The notes below the pieces were generated by a model that was given only the letters and a program-made list of their open reading frames with translations, ran no database searches and was not told where the DNA came from. Both the position numbers and the translations under genes were made by a program. From Helicostylum pulchrum (Eukaryota; Mucoromycota; Mucoromycetes; Mucorales; Mucoraceae), in the NCBI GenBank assembly GCA_025677825.1, contig JAIXMO010000005.1, positions 248,001 through 312,000 on the forward strand: a stretch of DNA of 64,000 nucleotides, in the 5' to 3' direction. This document shows, in pieces, positions 55,897 to 64,000 of the stretch; position 1 is the first letter of the stretch; every line of letters starts with the position of its first letter.

Positions 55897-56799
55897 TCAA
55901 TAAGATTTGGTGGTCTGTTTAGAGACCGTTACGTTATCAGGAGTAGGAGTATCAACCTCTTCGTCTTCTTCTTCAGACTCTTCTTCCTCTTTAGTAGGTT
56001 CTGGTTCGCCGTCTAAATAAAAAAACATTGTTAGTTAAAAGGTATAACATAAATTCTTCTTTTTGTATTTACTAAGTTTACGGTTGACCTCTTCAAGGGT
56101 AGAGTTGTAAGAGAAAACGTTACTTTGGTTAAAAGGATTGTCAGGAGACTTTTGGAATTCCTTGTACATGATCTCCTTGAGCTGACTCAAACGAAGACCA
56201 GGGTACTGAGCTCTGAAATTCTTGACCTCTCTACTCGAATAAAGATTAATTAATACAAGATTAATCATTAAGTGATAGAATTATTAAATCTAACCTTTCT
56301 TCGTACTCCTTCAAAGCGTTTTTGAAACGACGCTCAGGATGCTTCTCAATATCCTTTTCAGTAAGGATGGGCTTGAGCTTTTTAGTAGAAGCCTCGTCAT
56401 CGTCCAAAGTAGTAGGGATGGTCTTCTTGGTAACAACCCTTTCAGTAGTAAACAAGGACTTCTTTGGAGTATAATTAGGTTTGGGGGCCTTGGGTTTAAC
56501 TAAATTCTTTTCTTCCTCAGCCTATTTTATAACTGAATATAAGTCATACAATCTAAATAATTTATCTTTTTTTTTTAAAACTTTACCAAAATTCTTTGAG
56601 CTTCTTGCTTCTTGAGCAATAAAGCAGCCTTCTTCTCGGCTTCAAGCTCCTTCTTGTCATTCTTCTTGGAACCCTTAGCCCACTTGGCTTCATCCTTAGC
56701 CTCGACTTCAGCCATCTTCTGTTGCTCCTTTTCAGCCTTGGATGAGGCCTTACGACCCTTAGCGACTTCAACCTTAGTGTTTGCAGTTTTCTTGGCCAT
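55897..56799 (-). CDS. CCDC124 homologue (Lso2/Oxs1-related ribosome factor)
   Basis: Four exons (56799-56587, 56521-56295, 56230-56073, 56012-55897) join to 714 nt, 237 aa, with matching phases. The N-terminal half is a Lys/Glu/Ala-rich long helix or coiled coil (AEKEQQKMAEVEAKDEAKWA; KKELEAEKKAALLLKKQEAQ). The C-terminal CCDC124 domain is diagnostic: EKHPERRFKNALKEYEER, FRAQYPGLRLSQLKEIMYKE, FQKSPDNPFNQSNVFSYN. The tail is acidic (TKEEEESEEEDEEVDTPTPD). CCDC124 and yeast Lso2 bind 80S ribosomes at the tRNA/mRNA channel during dormancy and aid restart. The acidic tail is an extension relative to the human protein. It is convergent with the stress-protein gene. Confidence 0.93.
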
Positions 56800-57282
56800 C
56801 TTGAGATAAAATTTTCTTTTTTTTAAAAAAGTATAGAATAAAATGAAAGAAAAAAAAAACCTTATCAGATCCTTTCCCCCCAGTTTTTATATTTTTTGCT
56901 GAGTTAAAACTAGGGTTTTATTAAAACAACAGCAGTTAAAACAAAAAAATAACATCATCTTGACTACTTTCAAAATCAGATCAATAGCGAAAGACGAACT
57001 AATATATAAAATAGTGATAGACCTAACTATTTAATTTCTTTAATATACGTTGAGTATTTAGCTGATTGAGTGTACGCAATTTTTTAGACTTTATCAGATT
57101 AAACAATCGTGTCCAATCGGAAGGCTGATTTAGTACTGCGGAACAAAATACAAGCCATTTATGTAATTTCTCGAATTAGACTGAAACGTAAGATAAAACC
57201 TTTTTATTCTATCTTTTACTGCCTTTTTGAAAATTTTTAATTATATTAATCGAGAAAGGATTGAAACATTGTGCAGTAGCGG
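56800..57282. other. AT-rich spacer
   Basis: The promoter side of the CCDC124 gene. A TTTTCTTTTTTTTAAAAAAG leader adjoins the start codon. No gene was seen. Confidence 0.3.
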
Positions 57283-57600
57283 GTCTATTTAAAGGTGACC
57301 TGGTTTAAGAGTAGGATCGATTTTAAGGGCGGATTTCTTTCGATCCCCCGCTATTGCCACTATTCGATTTAAGGGAGGAATCTAATTTCATAAAACTACA
57401 ATATGGTTTAAAGGGCAGATATTTTCTTTTTGTTACACTAAAAATATTCAGTCACTTATGAAACGCATTAGCGTAAAGCGTCATATAATCCGAATTAGTT
57501 ATTCATATCTTTCAATAGCAAAATACAGTGACGGATCTGTTTAAGGGTGGCCGAAATCTGGAAGAGATACATCCTTAAATCGAACGGTGGACGGGATAAT
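57283..57600 (+). repeat. Irregular cluster of TTTAAGGG-like motifs
   Basis: In ~300 bp there are at least six near-copies of TTTAAGGG followed by a G-rich base pair: ATTTAAAGGTG, GTTTAAGAG, TTTTAAGGGCGG, GATTTAAGGGAGG, GTTTAAAGGGCAG, GTTTAAGGGTGG, plus an inverted CCTTAAAT. Spacing is irregular (about 17-120 bp). It abuts the left end of R copy 3. Confidence 0.45.
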
Positions 57601-58170
57601 TATATATCCAAGTGACAGTAATAAAAGGGTCTAGTCTGTAACAGTGTTTTATCAATCGATGTTACACATTGAACAAAGGGATGCTCATCAAACTTGTAGG
57701 GAGAAGATAATGAAATAAATCTTACAATGTAATTAAAATATGAAGGCAATAAATTTAGACTCGAATGAAGTGTGTATTAGCAGTGAAGAATCGTTAGAAA
57801 ATTAACTAGGAAAAGTAATTAAATACGGACAGTGCACTATGTGATGAAAGATTGAAAAAGGATGCAGTCTAAATCAAATAACATAAGCACAAAGATACTT
57901 TTTAGACCTGTACGCCATCGTCAGTAGTTTTTGTGTGGTATTCCAATAAATAGCTCGTTAATATTTTAATCGAGAACAATAAAAAGTTTAATAGAATTTA
58001 AGATGATTCTAATGTTTGAGCTATTGTAGAAAGACGATACATAGCATATTTTTTTGTACAATAACTTGAATGAGTTCGAGAACTATTTAAAGTGTTATAA
58101 TCCGTCATTGCCTGACCATTATTCTCTTTAAAACGCGTGTTTTTAAGTGAACGTTTAGAACGATTTTACC
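57601..58170 (+). repeat. Dispersed repeat R, copy 3, left part
   Basis: It aligns with the left third of R copy 2 (AACTAGGAAAAGTAATTAAATAC; GATGCAGTCTAAATCAAATAA; TGGTATTCCAATAAATAGCTC; CGCGTGTTTTTAAGTGAACG). It is more diverged than copies 1 and 2 are from each other. Its last ~205 bp (57962-58170) are repeated directly at 60021-60221 on the other side of the F-box gene. Confidence 0.75.
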
Positions 58171-58285
58171 CAACTAGTCAACCAATTACAGTTATGTTTC
58201 AAACACTGATTAAACTTAGGGTTCTCCTTACTTAAATAAAATCGATTTTCTTTTTATTTTATTTTTGTAAAAAAAACTTTTCGAA

Positions 58286-59962
58286 ATGTCGTCATTACCA
58301 TCCGAAATCTTGACACTTATATTTAACCATTTAGAAATAAAGGGTCTATTACACTGTCAACTCACCAGCAAACAATGGCATATAAACTCATTGACCCATA
58401 TATACTCCAATGTAGATCTATATTCAGGGGAGGAAGCGAGACTCTTTATTCGAGCCATATCAAATTCGCCACAATTAGGAAAGTACCTCAATATTATCGA
58501 TCTCTCAGACGTACTCAACGGCATGAACGATGAAATCCTGGAGACGATTACACAACACTGTCCTAATATCACCGAAATAAAGTGTTCCGAAAAATATTTA
58601 TCATTCTGGACCCAACTCATGCACGCGGGAAGACAAGGTCAGTTACCATATTTAAAGGTCTTACCAGATCCTGATTATACGAATTGGAAATCTTATGTTT
58701 ATACTGCGTTATCGTTTAAGAATTCTTTAACCAGTTTAGATATACTTGGTGATGATGGTTTACGCGGATACCGAACATTGTGTGATCAACTTGACCAGTT
58801 TAAAAGCTTACAACGTCTCGATTTTGGAATTCAGTCCTATATGTACCTGAGTCATTTCGATGGTTTAATTGACAAGTGTCCCCACCTAAAGGAGCTTACT
58901 TTTTGTGTAGACACCGACGCAATACAACCACCAAACGAACCGGAACCAATGGTACGTCCGCGCCCAGACATACACATACTTAATTGCGATTGGGAACTAA
59001 TTTGTACAGAAAGTCAGTTAGAATATGTAATGCGTAAATTTTCCAATCTCCAAAAATTGAGAATTTGGGCTACTGGTCGTGAACCTGAGGTTTCCGGTCC
59101 CGCTTTAATAAAATTCGTACAGTATGCTATGTCTACACCATATTTCAAATTAAGAATACTCGTCAAAAAAGAAGACCTATTGAATATTTTTATCGAGTTT
59201 ATGAAGGCAAAAAATGGATGTAAAAACGTAACCATAGGTTATTCTACGCGCCACCCTCCTTCATTTGTTTTATGCAAATTAATCCTGTTCTATACAACCG
59301 GGGCGGATGTGAGATTTGTATCAAATACAGGTGCCAATGAAGCAGCACATATTCAGTTTTTATCTAAGACAGGCAGATTGCTTCGATCACTTAGACTACA
59401 TCACTTTGGTAAGATTCCGGATATAAAAGGTGAAGCTAGCGAAAGTATAGATAGGCTATTTGATATTCTTCAGTTATGTCCTTTATTGGAGGAATGCACA
59501 ATTAACCACGCAGAATCTTTATTTGCAAGTCATCGCAAATCGAAATGTCCATCTCTTAAGAAACTGTCTATTCTTGGAGTCAAAAATTCTATATCGCTCG
59601 GGTTTCTCAATTCTTTATCTTTAAACCTTCCCAATCTCTGTAACTTTTCTTTGGAGGTCTGTTATATTGATGATAACAGTACAGATCCTATAGTTATCGA
59701 TATGCCTCATTCATCACTTAATTTGTTAATATGGAACAATTACCATGAGGTTAAACACGTTTGTGATGAAGAAGTTTACATCAGGTTGAAAACAGAGAGA
59801 GGGTTAAGATATTATTCTGGGAATAGACGCGTGCTGCTTCCAGTCGATGAAAGTTGTTACCTCTTAGCAACACAAAATATTCGATTTGATATAAATTGTA
59901 AAGATATCAAGGAATTTAGAAGAGAAGACTTGGCCCGCCTTCATAATAGCTGGATTTTTTAA
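58286..59962 (+). CDS. F-box / leucine-rich-repeat-like protein inside an R repeat
   Basis: A single-exon 558-aa protein. The N-terminal F-box is MSSLPSEILTLIFNHLEIKG, then LLHCQLTSKQWHINSLTHIY. Degenerate leucine-rich repeats follow (YLNIIDLSDVLNGMNDEILE, LQRLDFGIQSYMYLSHFDGL, CPHLKELTFCVD, CPSLKKLSILGVK). It should act as an SCF ubiquitin-ligase substrate adaptor; the target is unknown. It shares fold type and intronless structure with the gene at 18587-20554, but the sequences are clearly divergent. The whole gene, with ~115 bp of promoter, is bracketed by direct 205-bp copies of part of repeat R. It therefore either inserted into R or was carried with it. Confidence 0.85.
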   Translation: MSSLPSEILTLIFNHLEIKGLLHCQLTSKQWHINSLTHIYSNVDLYSGEEARLFIRAISNSPQLGKYLNIIDLSDVLNGMNDEILETITQHCPNITEIKCSEKYLSFWTQLMHAGRQGQLPYLKVLPDPDYTNWKSYVYTALSFKNSLTSLDILGDDGLRGYRTLCDQLDQFKSLQRLDFGIQSYMYLSHFDGLIDKCPHLKELTFCVDTDAIQPPNEPEPMVRPRPDIHILNCDWELICTESQLEYVMRKFSNLQKLRIWATGREPEVSGPALIKFVQYAMSTPYFKLRILVKKEDLLNIFIEFMKAKNGCKNVTIGYSTRHPPSFVLCKLILFYTTGADVRFVSNTGANEAAHIQFLSKTGRLLRSLRLHHFGKIPDIKGEASESIDRLFDILQLCPLLEECTINHAESLFASHRKSKCPSLKKLSILGVKNSISLGFLNSLSLNLPNLCNFSLEVCYIDDNSTDPIVIDMPHSSLNLLIWNNYHEVKHVCDEEVYIRLKTERGLRYYSGNRRVLLPVDESCYLLATQNIRFDINCKDIKEFRREDLARLHNSWIF

Positions 59963-60020
59963 TCATTTCACCAAATCATAAACAATCAGCAGCACAAAAA
60001 GATTCCACATATTATTACTT

Positions 60021-61250
60021 ACTATTTTAATTGAGAACAATAAAGTTTTTAATAGAATTTAAAATGATTCTAATGTTTGAGTTCTTGCAGAAAATGATAC
60101 GCAGCATATGTTTTTGTACAATAACTTGGACGAGTTCAAGAACTATTTAAACTATTATAATCCATCGTTGTTCATTCGTTATTCTCTTAAAAACGCGCGT
60201 TTTTAAGTGAAGGTTTAGAAGTAACTTCTAAAAAAGATCATTTTTCGGTGATCGAAATAAGATGTTTTCATTGTATGATTAAGTATCAGGAAATAACTCT
60301 TTTTTCCACGTTACTTAGTAAAAGTTACTCCTTATAATGCTTTACCTAATACAAAAATTATAAACCGCATGTTGTTTTATATTTTTCTCGATTTTTTATT
60401 CTTTTCTTTAGTCGACCATTTTTGATCATTTTTGGCCAATTTGGGGGGTCAACCCCTTTTGTGATTTTGTGGTTATTTTGAAACCACTCGTTATCTACTT
60501 TTTTTTTATTTGTGGAAAAAACAATTATAATAAAATGCTCTTTTAGGCACATTTAATACATCTAAAATCATATTTTTAATAAAAACACTGACCGAATAAT
60601 CACCGTTTTAGACGTTTTTTTTTCGCTAAAGTTTGAGTTAAGCGGTCCTTAAATTAGCGATTTCTTTAAAGCGCGTTTTCTCGCTCAATTTTGGATGTAG
60701 CACTTTCTATTATAAACATCCAATGTATAGTTTTTAAATATCTACATTCGGTGCTATAACTAAACACGGTAATATAAAACTACATTTTATTTAATCGCGA
60801 AGCTCTGAAAACGGTTACACGATGCTACACAAAAAGTGTATTTTTTTTACCCAAAAAAAAAACGTCTAAAACAGCGATTACTCTTTCAGTTTTTGCACTA
60901 AAGGTATGATTTGAAATGGATTAGAGGTGTCTAAACGAGTTATATTTTATCCATGTTTTTTCCACAAATAAAGGCAACTTGGATCAAGAGTAATTAAAAA
61001 ATAACTACAAAAACACAAAAGGGGTTGACCCAAAAAAATGAAAATCGAAAAAAAATAAAAAGGTTTGTTTTTAATTTTTTTTTATCAAAGTTATTTCTAG
61101 AACAACTATTTTGTACTAAATAACTGGGGTCCAAAAAGTATTTTCTGTTTCTTTAAAAAATAACAACCAATGTTTATTATAACTGCTAATTTTAGCAGGG
61201 ATTTCTTATGCGAGCGATCATTTAAACTCAGGTATCTCAGTGAGCTTTTT
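60021..61250 (+). repeat. Dispersed repeat R, copy 3, right part with foldback core
   Basis: It continues R from the duplicated 205-bp block. It includes the foldback arms: GGGGGTCAACCCCTTTT near 60445 faces AAAAGGGGTTGACCC near 61016, and TTTTAGACGTTTTTTTT near 60606 faces AAAACGTCTAAAAC near 60859. It ends with AACTGCTAATTTTAGCAG and CTCAGGTATCTCAGTGAGC, as in copy 2. The spacing of the two core motifs (~570 bp) is the same as in copy 2. Confidence 0.85.
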
Positions 61251-61786
61251 TTCTACCTCGCTCAAAATCAATCGACACAGCTCCTAACTAACTATTTAAA
61301 TTTTACTAAAACTACATCTACTCATTTATTTATTTTTAAAAAATGCTAATGACTTTTTTTCTTTATTCAACTGTAGTTTAAATTTGATAACTAAAATATC
61401 GGTGATGCTTGTTAAGACAAACCTTTTTTTTTAAAAATAAAAAGAATTAGTTCAAAATGCTTTCCATAGAGTCTTTATTTATTATTGGTCTTACAAATAC
61501 GCTATCTTTTCAACCCTGCATACTTATTTAGATGATTGATTAATTGCGGATTATGTAGAGTCTGGGTATAGTATCACAACAGCTATGTGTACATATTTTA
61601 CGCCAACAGGGTTTCATCCTACATTACAAATATGTTTTACAGTACATTTTTTATAAATACGATAACAATATTTTTTTTTAAAAAAATCTTTCAAGTTCTT
61701 TTTTTTTTCAATAAAAAAGGTAGAGGGATAGATGAAGACCAACTAAGGTCCTCTTCTTTCATTCTGTTTTTCTTCTGTTACTTGCT
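61251..61786. other. AT-rich spacer
   Basis: No supported gene or repeat. Confidence 0.3.
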
Positions 61787-61900
61787 ATACTGTCCAAGGT
61801 CAAGTTTATTTTCTGAAAGGATGTTTGTCAGTCCGTTTTTATACTGTCCAAGGTCAAGCTTGTTTTCTGAACAAACGTCTGTCTGTCTGTCTGTCCGTTT
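61787..61900 (+). repeat. 54-bp tandem duplication
   Basis: ATACTGTCCAAGGTCAAG is followed by T(T/G)TTTTCTGAA and GTCCGTTTTT. The unit starts at 61787 and again at 61841. The second unit has an internal CTGT expansion. No coding role is evident. Confidence 0.7.
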
Positions 61901-62814
61901 TTGTAATGTCCCCCCCTTTTTTTTCCCCCTTTGGTATTACCTATAAATTCTGCTATCCCATGTTCCTTAAAAAAAAAGATTGATACATAGTCTACAAAGA
62001 AGATTTAAAGAACAAGAAAAGGAAGGTGGCGCTTCCGTGTTTGTCATGTTTGCCAATGGTTCCTACTCGTATATTTTCAAACTCGCCTAGGAAGTTTCAC
62101 TTTGGTGAAGATGTAATTGAAAATACAAAGGCGAAAACAAAAGCGAAAACAAAAACAAAGTAATTCGCACTGGCTAACAGGTATAAAGCCTCAGTGGTTC
62201 CGTTAAGGATGCCTGGACCCTTTAAATGTCTTCTTTCGATTTTATATTTTAGGTAGTTCTTCTTTACTCTGTCAGTTCTTCTTTGCTCTGTCATCATATA
62301 AATTTCCGGGCGTGTTTGTCTATACGAAAGGCTCCATTGCGTAGTGCATGAAGGGCTCGGCGGCAGTACTATATCTCTCTGGCTCTTCGGACTCTCTCTT
62401 TGTAAACTCTTTATCTCTCTTAAAAAATATTCATTGAAAAAAAAGTAGGCCGCTTTATTTTTAAACGCTTAGAGTTACATGTTCTGTAGTATGAATTTAA
62501 CCCCAAAAAAGAAACTAAAAAAAAACGAAGAGGCTCCTTTTACTCGAAGTTAATATTTTCTCTATTTGATTGAATAGAAATTTATTAAATATTTGTTTAA
62601 TAAAAGAAGTTTTTTTTTTTTCTTCTCTAAAAAATGTTCATGTACATGTAAAATAATAGGAGGATTTGACACCGTAAGTAGTGATTTTCAATCGATTACT
62701 AAACCTAAAAACGAGAAAAATATTAATAATACAACAATCAATTAAAAACATAAGCCTTTGTATTTGAAGGTGAAAAAAACAAAGTGTTCAGCCCCCCTTT
62801 TTTTTTTTTGAGAA
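61901..62814. other. AT-rich spacer
   Basis: No supported gene. A short tandem of GCGAAAACAAAA units lies near 62131-62158. Confidence 0.3.
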
Positions 62815-62955
62815 ATTTAGCTGTGGTTTTAATTTTTAAGCTCTTCTATATGAAAATACATAACACGCTTTTTAATAACGAGTTGGATAAGCTTAAGAAC
62901 CATTTTGAGAATTATAATCCATTGTTGATCATTGATTATCCCTCCAAAGTATTTA
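62815..62955 (+). repeat. Dispersed repeat R, degenerate fragment (copy 4)
   Basis: The sequence ending GAGTTGGATAAGCTTAAGAACC, then TATAATCCATTGTTGATCATT, follows the same order as 60085-60180 in R copy 3 (GACGAGTTCAAGAACTATTT; TATAATCCATCGTTGTTCATT). Only this ~140-bp part is recognisable. Confidence 0.5.
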
Positions 62956-63950
62956 TTATTTATGTGACTCGAGGACATGTACGTGATTTACGCGTTTAAT
63001 CTTATATTTCAACTCGTCCTCATGTAAGGAGAAAACAAAAAAGTAGATTCGTCTTTGTATAAGATCTTAAAAAGTATATCGAAAACAAAAATAAATTCAC
63101 GAAATCGCAGAAAGTACAATAGTACAAGTACTGTTAGTGAAAAAAAGCAAAACCCAAAAAGAAAAGAAAAGCGAGAACCATCTGCACCAAAGGATAAGTA
63201 TCAAATAGATAAAAAAATAAAATAACATTGATTATATCATTTAATAGCTCAATGTAAGTAAAGCGTCCCTATCAGAACAAACAAATAAAGAATGGCATAG
63301 CTAAAATGTCTAAATGTTCTAAAGTAAAAATTGGAATTTTTTGTGCTGAAGAATATTTGACAAGGTAATCATGTAAGAACCGTAAATTACAACGCATAAA
63401 TCATATTACAGTTACTAGTTCAAGCGTAAACTCCATTCAATACTCAAGTCTGACTTCTTGTAGTATGAGGTATGGCAACCAAAAACATGTTTAGTATTTT
63501 TACAGTATAATAATGAAAGACCTTCTGAATTCAAAAGACATTCTAGTGATCTTATGCAGCCAATATTGTTCTGCATTTCTTATTGACACAGTTAATGAGC
63601 AGAATAAATCCATTAGTAGAAAGTAGTCATTTGATATGGAAGTGTCACCATGAAGCCATGCGCACATAAATAACCATCGCTCCTAAATCTTTAACTTGTT
63701 TAATGTAATACTGGATATATAATTATCCTGAAAAAATGTGCCCACCACCACCCTCATGCAAATAACGGTGCTTGAATCTTATGCTTTTTTTTGCATCTGT
63801 GACACCCATACCGAATATTTTTTTTCCGAGCAGTAGGTTTCAGCCTTTTCGTTTTTCTTTATTGCTCTCTCTCTCTTTTCAATATTTCCTTAACCTTTTA
63901 TTTTTCTTTGTTTTTATCTTTCTTTTTTGTTTTCAAAAAAAAAAAGCACA
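62956..63950. other. Spacer and promoter of the last gene
   Basis: No gene was seen. The final ~110 bp are a TTTTTC/CTCTCT pyrimidine tract and a 13-nt A-run directly before the ATG at 63951. Confidence 0.35.
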
Positions 63951-64000
63951 ATGATGACAGACCAGCTGGTTATAGAGAATAACGATAAGATGGGATATAT
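63951..64000 (+). CDS. 5' end of an unknown protein, cut by window edge
   Basis: After a typical pyrimidine tract plus A-run and the context AGCACA, an ATG opens a frame MMTDQLVIENNDKMGY that continues beyond the window. A start can be inferred from context only; the product is unknown. Confidence 0.5.
   Translation, partial: MMTDQLVIENNDKMGY

Noticed and set aside
1..64000. CRISPR arrays, bacterial operons, prophage
   Set aside because: The window is eukaryotic nuclear DNA with spliced genes; no regularly spaced identical repeats with unique spacers were seen.

Overview
This is an AT-rich, intron-containing eukaryotic nuclear window. It is almost certainly from an early-diverging fungus (Mucoromycota, most likely Mucorales). 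The evidence is: short GT-AG introns of about 35-100 nt; pyrimidine tracts followed by A-runs in front of many start codons; fungal-type Ugo1, Lte1-like, Zim17, APSES and F-box/LRR proteins; a Kelch-plus-membrane protein; and long A/T homopolymers between genes. I could not search databases. The species is not identified, and all identity statements are by eye.

Layout. Positions 1-5.2 kb hold a decayed tandem-duplicated gene, an array of small perfect hairpins, and a degenerate coding relic bracketed by two ~215-bp direct repeats. A Tubby-like gene lies at 5.85-7.18 kb. The stretch from 8 to 18.5 kb is framed by two inverted, nearly identical copies of a ~1.4-1.6 kb foldback-like repeat (called R here); between them are a seven-exon Kelch/transmembrane gene and a tRNA-Lys. 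An F-box/LRR gene (18.6-20.5 kb) follows, then a ~690-bp element with 38-40 bp terminal inverted repeats (21.8-22.5 kb). Next come an APSES-type DNA-binding gene (23.9-25.2 kb), gene relics, a tRNA-Leu, a second repeat family (called B here) and a secreted Cys-rich protein (29.2-30.2 kb).

The gene-dense block from 30.6 to 47.4 kb carries endonuclease V, an Lte1-like RasGEF, an RBM42-like RNA-binding protein, an unknown protein, a mini-homeodomain protein, Zim17/DNLZ, a short CDP-diacylglycerol synthase-like gene, glutaminyl-tRNA synthetase and a zinc-ribbon protein. After ~3.5 kb with no convincing gene come Ugo1 (51.2-52.9 kb), a hydrophilic CsbD-like stress protein (54-55 kb), a hairpin-rich inter-gene segment and a CCDC124 homologue (55.9-56.8 kb). 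A second F-box/LRR gene (58.3-60.0 kb) sits inside a third R copy. The last 50 bases start a new gene.

Most genes are single-copy housekeeping functions (tRNA charging, mitochondrial dynamics and Hsp70 maintenance, lipid synthesis, mRNA binding, small-GTPase signalling) with no operon-like logic. The unusual content is the mobile and structured DNA: the R family and its association with F-box genes, the TIR element, the hairpin array at 1.7-2.1 kb, and the hairpin cluster at 55.5-55.8 kb. For the multi-exon genes I placed splice sites by hand. In each case the summed exon length is divisible by three and the joined protein matches its family, which is the main support for the models.
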